DNA of 64,000 nucleotides, taken from contig NZ_JACHZE010000002.1 of assembly GCF_014193285.1 (NCBI RefSeq), positions 62,001 through 126,000 of the forward strand. The letters are read 5' to 3'. Below, piece by piece: positions 57,475-64,000 of this stretch. Source of the stretch: Atlantibacter sp. RC6 (GTDB lineage: Bacteria; Pseudomonadota; Gammaproteobacteria; Enterobacterales; Enterobacteriaceae). The notes under the pieces were generated by a model. That model had not been told where the DNA came from. It made no database searches and saw nothing but the letters and a program-made list of their open reading frames with translations. The translations under genes were made by a program, and so were the position numbers. The first letter of the stretch is position 1, and every line of letters begins with the position of its first letter.

Positions 57475-58551
57475 ATGAAAAAATTACTCGCGCTGGCTTT
57501 GATTGCGCCGTTACTCATCTCGTGCTCCAGTAAAAAAACGGAAACCTATAATCCGGAACTGGAAAAAGATACCAACGGTTTTGACATCCTGATGGGGCAG
57601 TTCGCCCATAACATTGAGAACATCTGGGGATTTAACGAAGTCCTGATCGCCGGGCCGAAAGACTACGTTAAGTACACCGACGGCTACCAGACCCGCAGCC
57701 ACATCAACTTTGACCAGGGTACCATCACGGTCGAGACTATCGCGGGCACCGATCCCGCCGCCCGCTTACGCCAGGCGATTATCACCACCCTGTTGATGGG
57801 CGACGATCCGGGTTCTATCGATCTCTATTCCGATGTAAACGACATTCCGATTTCCAAACAACCGTTCCTGTATGGGCAGGTAGTGGATAACACCGGCGAG
57901 CCTATCCGCTGGCAATGGCGCGCGGCGCGTTTTGCCGACTACCTGCTGCAAACCCGCATGAAGAGCCGCAGCAACGGTCTGCGTGTGATCTACAGCATCA
58001 CGATTAACCTGGTGCCGAACCACCTTGATAAGCGTGCCCATAAATATATGGCAATGGTGCGCCAGGCGTCGCGCAAATATGGTGTGGATGAGTCGCTGAT
58101 CCTGGCGATCATGCAGACCGAATCCTCGTTTAACCCGTATGCGGTCAGCCGTTCCGACGCGCTGGGCCTGATGCAGGTGGTGCAGCATACCGCAGGCAAA
58201 GACGTGTTCCGTTCCCAGGGTAAATCGGGCACGCCGAGCCGCAGCTATTTGTTCGATCCGCAAAGCAATATCGACACCGGCACGGCGTACCTGGCGATGC
58301 TCAATAACGTCTACCTGGGCGGTATTGCAAACCCCACCTCGCGCCGCTATGCGGTAATTACCGCTTATAACGGCGGTGCGGGCAGCGTACTGCGCGTGTT
58401 CTCTAACGACAAAATTAAGGCGGCCAGCATTATTAACAGCATGCAGCCGGGCGATGTGTATGAAACGCTGACTACGCGTCATCCGTCCGCCGAATCACGT
58501 CGTTATTTATACAAAGTGGACACAGCGCAAAAGAGCTATCGTCGTAAGTAA
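57475..58551 (+). CDS. mltC: Membrane-bound lytic murein transglycosylase C
   Basis: Outer-membrane lipoprotein that cleaves glycan strands with formation of 1,6-anhydro-muramic acid. The lipobox LLISC (Cys17) ends the signal peptide. The catalytic SLT domain has [24 protein letters not shown] with the essential glutamate and [13 protein letters not shown]. The 358 residues are one fewer than E. coli. Two ATGs adjoin (57472, 57475); the second aligns with the E. coli start. Its products feed the AmpD pathway encoded earlier in the window. Confidence 0.96.
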   Translation: MKKLLALALIAPLLISCSSKKTETYNPELEKDTNGFDILMGQFAHNIENIWGFNEVLIAGPKDYVKYTDGYQTRSHINFDQGTITVETIAGTDPAARLRQAIITTLLMGDDPGSIDLYSDVNDIPISKQPFLYGQVVDNTGEPIRWQWRAARFADYLLQTRMKSRSNGLRVIYSITINLVPNHLDKRAHKYMAMVRQASRKYGVDESLILAIMQTESSFNPYAVSRSDALGLMQVVQHTAGKDVFRSQGKSGTPSRSYLFDPQSNIDTGTAYLAMLNNVYLGGIANPTSRRYAVITAYNGGAGSVLRVFSNDKIKAASIINSMQPGDVYETLTTRHPSAESRRYLYKVDTAQKSYRRK

Positions 58552-58566
58552 TTTCAGTTAAATGTT

Positions 58567-58595
58567 ATATCCCTCACATTCACTGTGAGGGATAT
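58567..58595 (+). terminator. Terminator after mltC
   Basis: A 12-bp stem ATATCCCTCACA/TGTGAGGGATAT with a 5-base loop is followed by TTTTTTTG, 15 bp beyond the stop. The rest of the 253-bp gap to nupG is AT-rich promoter DNA. Confidence 0.93.
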
Positions 58596-58804
58596 TTTTT
58601 TGCGCCGCGTTTGGCCTGTCGTGGCATTTCTTCATTCGAAACCATTAACCACCTCACATTTTGCATCTGCAAGGCGGAGTTTTTTGCAGAATTATGTCGT
58701 AGCTAACAAAAAACATAGTGGCTGCAATGCTAAAATCCGCACAATTCACAACCTTCAATTTTTTAATTCAACATAATTTTGGTTTCTCGTGTGAGGAAAA
58801 TAAC

Positions 58805-60061
58805 ATGAATTATAAGCTGCAGCTAAAAGTGCTCTCGTTTCTGCAGTTCTGCTTGTGGGGAAGCTGGCTGACCACGCTGGGCTCCTACATGTTCGTCACC
58901 CTGAAGTTCGACGGCGCGTCTATTGGCGCGGTGTACAGCTCACTCGGGATCGCGGCGGTGTTTATGCCGACGCTGCTGGGGATTGTGGCGGATAAGTGGA
59001 TCAGTGCTAAATGGGTGTACGCGTTCTGTCATCTGGTCGGCGCTGCCACGCTGTTTATGGCCGCTAACGTCACCACGCCCACCGAGATGTTTGTGGTGAT
59101 CCTCATCAACTCGCTGGCCTACATGCCGACGCTGGGCCTGGTTAACACCATCTCCTATTACCGTTTGCAGCAGGCCGGGCGCGATATCGTTACCGACTTC
59201 CCGCCTATCCGTATCTGGGGCACCATCGGTTTTATTCTGGCGATGTGGGCGGTGAGCTTCTCCGGCTTCGAACTGAGCCATATGCAACTGTACATTGGCG
59301 CGGCGCTCTCTCTGGTGCTGGTGCTGTTTACCCTGACCCTGCCGCACGTGCCGGTGTCTAACCAGCAGAAAAACCAGAGCTGGTCGACCATGCTGGGCCT
59401 GGATGCGTTCGCGCTGCTGAAGAACAAGCGCATGGCGATTTTCTTTATCTTCTCCATGCTGCTGGGCGCGGAACTGCAAATTACCAATATGTTTGGTAAC
59501 ACCTTCCTGCACAGCTTCGATCAGAACCCGCTGTTCTCTGGCAGCTTTATCGTGCAACACGCCTCGGTGCTGATGTCGATTTCGCAGATTTCTGAGACCG
59601 TGTTCATCCTGACTATTCCGTTCTTCCTGAGCCGTTACGGCATCAAGAAAGTCATGCTGATCAGTATCATCGCCTGGATGCTGCGCTTCGGCCTGTTCGC
59701 CTACGGCGACCCGACCCCGATGGGCACCGTGCTGCTGGTTCTGTCGATGATCGTCTACGGCTGCGCCTTCGACTTCTTTAACGTCTCCGGTTCCATGTTT
59801 GTTGAACAGGAAGTGAAACCGGCCATTCGCGCCAGCGCCCAGGGCATGTTCCTGATGATGACCAACGGCTTCGGCTGTATCCTCGGCGGCATTGTGAGCG
59901 GTAAAGTGGTTGAGCAATACACCCTGAACGGCATTACCGACTGGCAAACCGTGTGGCTGATCTTCGCGGGCTACTCGCTGGTTCTGGCTTTCGCATTCGT
60001 GGTGCTGTTCAAGTACAAACACGTCAAAGCGCCGGTTGCGGGCGTTCCGCACAGCGCCTGA
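58805..60061 (+). CDS. nupG: Nucleoside:H+ symporter NupG
   Basis: Major facilitator-type nucleoside permease with broad specificity. The 418 residues equal E. coli NupG and contain about 12 membrane helices; LKVLSFLQFCLWGSWLTTLGSYM, PPIRIWGTIGFILAMW and GQGMF-type loop AQGMFLMMTNGFGCILGG are characteristic. TGAGGAAAATAAC precedes ATG 58805; upstream in-frame codons lie in promoter DNA. E. coli nupG is controlled by CRP, CytR and DeoR; I could not assign those sites with confidence here. Confidence 0.97.
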   Translation: MNYKLQLKVLSFLQFCLWGSWLTTLGSYMFVTLKFDGASIGAVYSSLGIAAVFMPTLLGIVADKWISAKWVYAFCHLVGAATLFMAANVTTPTEMFVVILINSLAYMPTLGLVNTISYYRLQQAGRDIVTDFPPIRIWGTIGFILAMWAVSFSGFELSHMQLYIGAALSLVLVLFTLTLPHVPVSNQQKNQSWSTMLGLDAFALLKNKRMAIFFIFSMLLGAELQITNMFGNTFLHSFDQNPLFSGSFIVQHASVLMSISQISETVFILTIPFFLSRYGIKKVMLISIIAWMLRFGLFAYGDPTPMGTVLLVLSMIVYGCAFDFFNVSGSMFVEQEVKPAIRASAQGMFLMMTNGFGCILGGIVSGKVVEQYTLNGITDWQTVWLIFAGYSLVLAFAFVVLFKYKHVKAPVAGVPHSA

Positions 60062-60080
60062 TAGCGCAGTAACACAGAAA

Positions 60081-60104
60081 AATGCCGACCACGGGGTCGG
60101 CATT
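60081..60104. terminator. Terminator between convergent nupG and speC
   Basis: AATGCCGACC and GGTCGGCATT form a 10-bp stem with a 4-base loop, followed by TTTTTT on the plus strand. It lies 5 bp before the speC stop and can serve both genes. Confidence 0.92.
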
Positions 60105-60108
60105 TTTT

Positions 60109-62244
60109 TTAGGCTTTCAGCACGTTTCCGTAGAGCCGTTTGATCCCGTCGGCATCGGTTTCGCTATACACGCCCTGAAGTTCCGGCGAGAAGCCTGGCA
60201 GTAAATTCACGCCCTCTTCCAACGCCAGGAAGTAACGCTGCACCGCCCCGCCCCATACTTCGCCCGGCACCACGCACAGCACGCCTGGCGGATACGGCAG
60301 CGCGCCTTCCGCCGCGATGCGTCCTGCGGCTTCGCTGATGCGTACCAGTTCCACATTACCGCGGATAAACTCGCGGTTAGCGTCCTGCGGGTTCATCACT
60401 ACCTGCGGCAATTCGGCTTTGCGGAACATCGCTTTTTGCAGGTCTTTGACGTTAAAGCTGACGTACAGATCGTGCATCTCCTGGCACAGCTGGCGGAGCG
60501 TATAGCCCTTGTAGCGCAGCGAATATTTTTGCCAGATGGTCGGCAGCACGTCAGCCAGCGGCGAGTCCTGCTCGATGTGGCGCTCGAACTGCGCCAGAAG
60601 CGCCACCAGATGAGCCATTTTTTCCGGGCTCTCCGCCGGGGTCAGCAGGAACAGGATCGAGTTGAGATCGGCTTTCTCCGGCACCAGGCCGTTTTCCCGC
60701 AGATAGTTGGCCAGAATGGTGGCCGGTACGCCGAATTCAGCATACTCGCCGGTTTGCGCGTCGATACCCGGCGTGGTGAGCAGTAGCTTGCAAGGGTCGA
60801 CAAAATATTGCTCATCCGCATAGCCGTCAAAACCGTGCCAGCGTTCGCCAGGGATAAAGCTGAAGAAGCGGCGTTCGCTGGCAATCTGCGCGGTGGGATG
60901 GTCCTGCCACGGTTTCCCCTCCACCCTCGGCGGCACAAAGGGTTTGATCATTGAGCACTGGCTGAGAATAGCTTTACGCGCTTCGATGCCCAGCTCCACG
61001 CACTCGGCCCACAGGCGGCGACCGCTCTCGCCCTCATGAATCTTAGCGTTGACGTCCAGCGCGGCAAACAGCGGATAAAATGGGCTGGTGGAGGCATGCA
61101 GCATAAACGCGTTGTTCAGGCGCTTGTGCGGGCAAAACCGCGCCTGACCGCGCAGGTGATTATCCTTTTTGTGGATTTGCGAAGTCTGGGAAAAACCGGC
61201 CTGCTGTTTGTGCACCGACTGGGTGACAAAAATCCCCGGATCGTTTTCGTTCAACTCCAGCAGCAGCGGCGAGCAGTCGGCCATCATCGGAATAAACTGC
61301 TCGTAGCCCACCCAGGCGGAGTCAAACAGGATGTAGTCGCACAGATGGCCGATTTTATCGATCACCTGGCGGGCGTTATAAATGGTGCCGTCGTAGGTGC
61401 CAAGCTGGATCACCGCCAGGCGGAACGGACGCGGCTCATCGGCACGTTCCGGCGCAGCTTCGCGGATTAACTCACGCAGATAAGTCTCTTCAAAGCAGTG
61501 CTCGTCAATCCCGCCGATAAAGCCAAACGGGTTGCGCGCCGCTTCCAGATAGACCGGCGTGGCACCCGCCTGAATTAGCGCACCGTGATGGTTGGATTTG
61601 TGGTTATTGCGGTCAAACAGTACCAGGTCGCCACGGGTTAGCAGCGCGTTGGTTACCACTTTATTCGCGGCGGAGGTGCCGTTAAGCACGAAATAGGTTT
61701 TATCGGCATTAAACACTTTAGCGGCAAACTTCTGGGCATGTTTAGCCGAGCCTTCGTGGATCAGCAAATCACCCAGCTTCACATCGGCGTTGCACATATC
61801 GGCGCGAAACACATTCTCACCGAAAAAATCGTAAAACTGACGCCCTGCCGGATGCTTTTTAAAGAACTCGCCGTGCTGATGTCCGGGACAGGCGAACGTG
61901 CTGTTTTGCATCTCAACGTACTGATACAGGGTATCGAAAAACGGCGGCAGCAGGTTTTCTTCATAGCGCGTAGCAGCGGCTTCCAGCTCGAGGAACGACT
62001 GGGCTTTACCGTCAATCACGCCGGTAATCGCGTCCAGATCCAGCGGCGTTTCACTTAGCACAAAGACCGGCAGATTAAATCCGCTGCGTTTCAGCAACGC
62101 CAGAATGCCGCTGCGGGTATCGGCAATGCTCAGCACCACGGCGGCGACATCGGTAAAGTCAGTGTTATCCAGCGTAACCACCTCACGATGCGTGGAGAGT
62201 GCGCTGGCAATGTCGTGACTGGCTGCGATTTTTAACGATTTCAT
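60109..62244 (-). CDS. speC: Constitutive ornithine decarboxylase
   Basis: PLP enzyme making putrescine from ornithine, the substrate for SpeE earlier in the window. The 711 residues equal E. coli SpeC. The N-terminal wing domain is followed by the PLP core with HKSNHHGAL, FDSAWVGYEQF and the Schiff-base lysine in SVHKQQAGFSQTSQIHKKDN. MKSLKIAAS at 62244 fits E. coli; in-frame codons upstream are in the long leader and rejected. Confidence 0.97.
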   Translation of the reverse strand: MKSLKIAASHDIASALSTHREVVTLDNTDFTDVAAVVLSIADTRSGILALLKRSGFNLPVFVLSETPLDLDAITGVIDGKAQSFLELEAAATRYEENLLPPFFDTLYQYVEMQNSTFACPGHQHGEFFKKHPAGRQFYDFFGENVFRADMCNADVKLGDLLIHEGSAKHAQKFAAKVFNADKTYFVLNGTSAANKVVTNALLTRGDLVLFDRNNHKSNHHGALIQAGATPVYLEAARNPFGFIGGIDEHCFEETYLRELIREAAPERADEPRPFRLAVIQLGTYDGTIYNARQVIDKIGHLCDYILFDSAWVGYEQFIPMMADCSPLLLELNENDPGIFVTQSVHKQQAGFSQTSQIHKKDNHLRGQARFCPHKRLNNAFMLHASTSPFYPLFAALDVNAKIHEGESGRRLWAECVELGIEARKAILSQCSMIKPFVPPRVEGKPWQDHPTAQIASERRFFSFIPGERWHGFDGYADEQYFVDPCKLLLTTPGIDAQTGEYAEFGVPATILANYLRENGLVPEKADLNSILFLLTPAESPEKMAHLVALLAQFERHIEQDSPLADVLPTIWQKYSLRYKGYTLRQLCQEMHDLYVSFNVKDLQKAMFRKAELPQVVMNPQDANREFIRGNVELVRISEAAGRIAAEGALPYPPGVLCVVPGEVWGGAVQRYFLALEEGVNLLPGFSPELQGVYSETDADGIKRLYGNVLKA

Positions 62245-62764
62245 AAGCAACAAAAGCCTTAAAGGGAGTAAGTGCCAACAGGCAAGCACGGGGAGTTCAT
62301 CCCGGTATGGCGTCTTTGGTGAAACTGGAAACAGCTCCAACCGCCTGACATCAGTAAAAACAGAATGCATCTGGTCTTACTGATGTCCTGGAGTGAGCGT
62401 GCGTTGGCCTCACCGCATGGTGAGTGCAGGCAATAACGGACTGAGAGCACGGGCTGGCGGCTGCATAGCAGAACGCAGTCTGTAAGTGACAGGCGCGGAA
62501 AACAACCTCATCATACAAGCCTCGTGTCAGGGAAGCGGAAAATTCGCGCAATCATGGCAGTTTTACCCCTCCCGCGCAAGACGCAATCGATAAACTGCAT
62601 AATTCGCCAAAGATTATTCAGGTAAATTATTGATATTATCAGGCAGCACAACGTCTTCAGCGACAGGCGCGCTACATTAACACGCATTTTTAGCGCATGA
62701 AAACGCATTCACCGCACAGAGAAAAACACGGTTTTTAGCGCGGAAAGACGCATCGGGAGAACAC
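62245..62764. promoter_or_regulatory. Divergent speC-yqgA intergenic region with direct repeats
   Basis: These 520 bp hold no convincing gene. The speC side is GC-richer and likely a long mRNA leader. On the yqgA side two imperfect direct repeats about 46 bp apart share TTTTTAGCGC followed by GAAA(A/G)ACGCAT (62682-62710 and 62728-62753). They lie just ahead of the yqgA ribosome site and could be operators or hairpin arms. Confidence 0.5.
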
Positions 62765-63475
62765 ATGGTTACTGGTCCTTTTATCAATGGTGCCGCCGTA
62801 TTGATCGGCGGATTGTTGGGCGCACTGCTGGGCTCAAAATTACCGGAGCGGTTACGGGTGACGATGCCGTCGATCTTCGGGCTGGCCTCCCTGGGTATTG
62901 GTGTATTGCTGATCGTTAAATGCGCCAACCTGCCGGTGATGGTGCTCTCTACCCTACTTGGCACCATTATTGGCGAACTGTGCTACATGGAGCGCGGCAT
63001 TAACGCCGCCGCGGGCAAAGCGCGTTCGCTGCTGGATAAAGGCGGTAAAAATGGCGGCCATGACGCGTTTATCCAGAACTTCGTCGCCATTTTGATTCTG
63101 TTTTGCGCCAGCGGCACCGGCGTGTTTGGCGCGATGCAGGAAGGCATGACCGGTGACCCGACCATCCTGATCGCCAAATCCTTTCTCGATTTCTTTACCG
63201 CGATGATTTTCGCCACCACGCTCGGCGTGGCGGTGGCGTTTATCGCGTTTCCGCTGGTGGCGATCCAGTTAACCCTCGCCTGGTGCGCGGCGATTATCCT
63301 GCCGCTCACCACGCCCGCCATGATGGCCGACTTCACCGCCGTTGGCGGCGTACTGCTGCTGGCGACCGGGCTGCGGATTTGCGGCATCAAAATGTTCCCG
63401 GTGGTGAATATGCTCCCTGCGTTGATTATCAGCATGCCGATATCCGCACTGTGGATGCACTTCTTTGGCGGGTGA
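62765..63475 (+). CDS. yqgA: DUF554 membrane protein YqgA
   Basis: Polytopic inner-membrane protein of 236 residues and about seven hydrophobic segments, typical of DUF554. The N-terminus VTGPFINGAAVLIGGLLGALLG and the segment GTGVFGAMQEGMTGDPTILIAKSFLDFFTAMIFA are the family hallmarks. The function is unknown, perhaps transport. TCGGGAGAACAC gives a ribosome site. It lies between speC and tRNA-Phe as in E. coli. Confidence 0.93.
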   Translation: MVTGPFINGAAVLIGGLLGALLGSKLPERLRVTMPSIFGLASLGIGVLLIVKCANLPVMVLSTLLGTIIGELCYMERGINAAAGKARSLLDKGGKNGGHDAFIQNFVAILILFCASGTGVFGAMQEGMTGDPTILIAKSFLDFFTAMIFATTLGVAVAFIAFPLVAIQLTLAWCAAIILPLTTPAMMADFTAVGGVLLLATGLRICGIKMFPVVNMLPALIISMPISALWMHFFGG

Positions 63476-63540
63476 AGTGGTGGGATTGTCGTCAACATGG
63501 CGGCTTAATGCGCATCTGAACGCAAACGACGGAAATTTCG

Positions 63541-63569
63541 TTGACGCGGTACGGTGAATCGGGTTTAAT
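63541..63569 (+). promoter_or_regulatory. Promoter of the tRNA-Phe gene
   Basis: TTGACG (-35) and TTTAAT (-10, 63564-63569) are 17 bp apart, followed by the GC-rich discriminator GCGCCCC. Such discriminators are typical of ppGpp/DksA-sensitive stable RNA promoters. Confidence 0.85.
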
Positions 63570-63579
63570 GCGCCCCGTT

Positions 63580-63655
63580 GCCCGGATAGCTCAGTCGGTA
63601 GAGCAGGGGATTGAAAATCCCCGTGTCCTTGGTTCGATTCCGAGTCCGGGCACCA
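63580..63655 (+). tRNA. pheV: tRNA-Phe (anticodon GAA)
   Basis: A 76-nt cloverleaf with encoded CCA. The acceptor stem GCCCGGA pairs with TCCGGGC, the D arm is AGCTCAGTCGGTAGAGC, the anticodon stem GGGGA/TCCCC holds loop TTGAAAA with GAA at 63613-63615, and the T arm has GGTTCGATTCC. It equals E. coli tRNA-Phe. The position after yqgA corresponds to pheV, a frequent integration site for genomic islands. Confidence 0.98.
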
Positions 63656-63665
63656 CTATTCAAAG

Positions 63666-63685
63666 AACCCGCCGAAAGGCGGGTT
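63666..63685 (+). terminator. Terminator after tRNA-Phe
   Basis: AACCCGCC and GGCGGGTT pair around GAAA, followed by TTTGC, 10 bp past the CCA end. Confidence 0.9.
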
Positions 63686-64000
63686 TTTGCTTTTGGGGTT
63701 CCGGTAGATTTCTGGGAATTCTGACCACAGATGCCGCAACTCTGTCTCTTCCATCCAGCCTGAGCATTTCTCTTTAGGTACTCCCTGCCCTTCCGGTCAC
63801 AGTGTCGTTGTCTGTTCGGCTTCAAACGGTCAATAAACACTATTTCCAGCTTGTATGCCTGTCTGATGGGTTCATCACAGCAAGGCAAAATCCGGTCTTT
63901 GTCCGGTCTGTGCCAGGAAAGTGTCATCGCTTCGATTCTGATATGTGAAAAACACTACCGCGCCGGTAGGCTTGCTCACCCCTCACAACCCTGGAAAGGA
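63686..64000. other. Flank of tRNA-Phe, no confident gene
   Basis: The last 315 bp contain no convincing complete gene. On the minus strand two short overlapping frames end toward the tRNA; one reads EETELRHLWSEFPEIYRNPK and stops (TAG) in the tRNA-proximal CTA just after CCA, the other runs through the tRNA itself and is an artefact. They could be the remnant end of an integrated element gene. The window ends before any integrase could be seen. Confidence 0.4.

Noticed and set aside
58640..58680. CRP/CytR sites upstream of nupG
   Set aside because: Only a single TCACA half-site was found, without a spaced TGTGA partner, so no site is claimed.
63565..63927. 120-codon minus-strand frame through the tRNA gene
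   Set aside because: Its C-terminal part is the reverse complement of tRNA-Phe, a well-known false gene; only the flank outside the tRNA deserves attention.

Overview
The window is ordinary enterobacterial core chromosome, probably from a relative of Enterobacter, Kosakonia or Klebsiella rather than Escherichia coli itself. Almost every protein can be aligned from memory with an E. coli K-12 counterpart of nearly identical length, and gene order is largely that of E. coli. The genus cannot be fixed from the sequence alone. The window opens inside fhuA and closes just past a tRNA-Phe gene.

Layout. 1-24115: fhuA (3' end missing), mrcB, hrpB, thpR, sfsA, dksA, gluQ, pcnB, folK, panB-panC-panD, yadE, yadI, yadH-yadG, can, hpt, gcd, cueO, yacC. 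This covers siderophore uptake, cell wall synthesis, RNA metabolism, folate and pantothenate synthesis, and periplasmic glucose and copper oxidation. 24266-42557: speE-speD, yacL, a secreted protein of unknown function, acnB, a structured intergenic region with a small membrane-protein ORF, the secreted DUF3300/DUF2950 pair, another small exported protein, the pyruvate dehydrogenase genes lpd, aceF, aceE and pdhR, then aroP. 42726-45079: a two-gene GPH transporter plus GH43 glycosidase cassette that E. coli lacks here. 45097-54073: ampE-ampD, nadC, the type IV pilus genes ppdD-hofB-hofC, guaC, coaE-zapD-yacG, mutT.

54086-64000: yggN, yggL, trmB, mutY, yggX, mltC, nupG, speC, yqgA and tRNA-Phe. 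In E. coli this block lies near 67 min, far from the 2-4 min block that fills the rest of the window. The two are joined by only 12 bp between mutT and yggN. The orientations fit one large inversion whose ends would be almost equidistant from oriC (E. coli coordinates recalled from memory). The rearrangement brings mutT within 2 kb of mutY and yggX, so the two 8-oxoguanine defence genes sit side by side.

Regulatory sites legible in the sequence include a Fur-like box (fhuA), a CRP site (gcd), a CueR promoter (cueO), a PdhR operator (pdhR), probable TyrR boxes (aroP), an AUU start codon for pcnB, many intrinsic terminators, and a textbook stable-RNA promoter before tRNA-Phe. No CRISPR array, insertion sequence or intact prophage was seen. 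Nothing in the window looks like a complete new defence or mobile system; the least explained places are the acnB-yacH intergenic region, the small secreted proteins, the mutT/yggN junction and the flank of tRNA-Phe.
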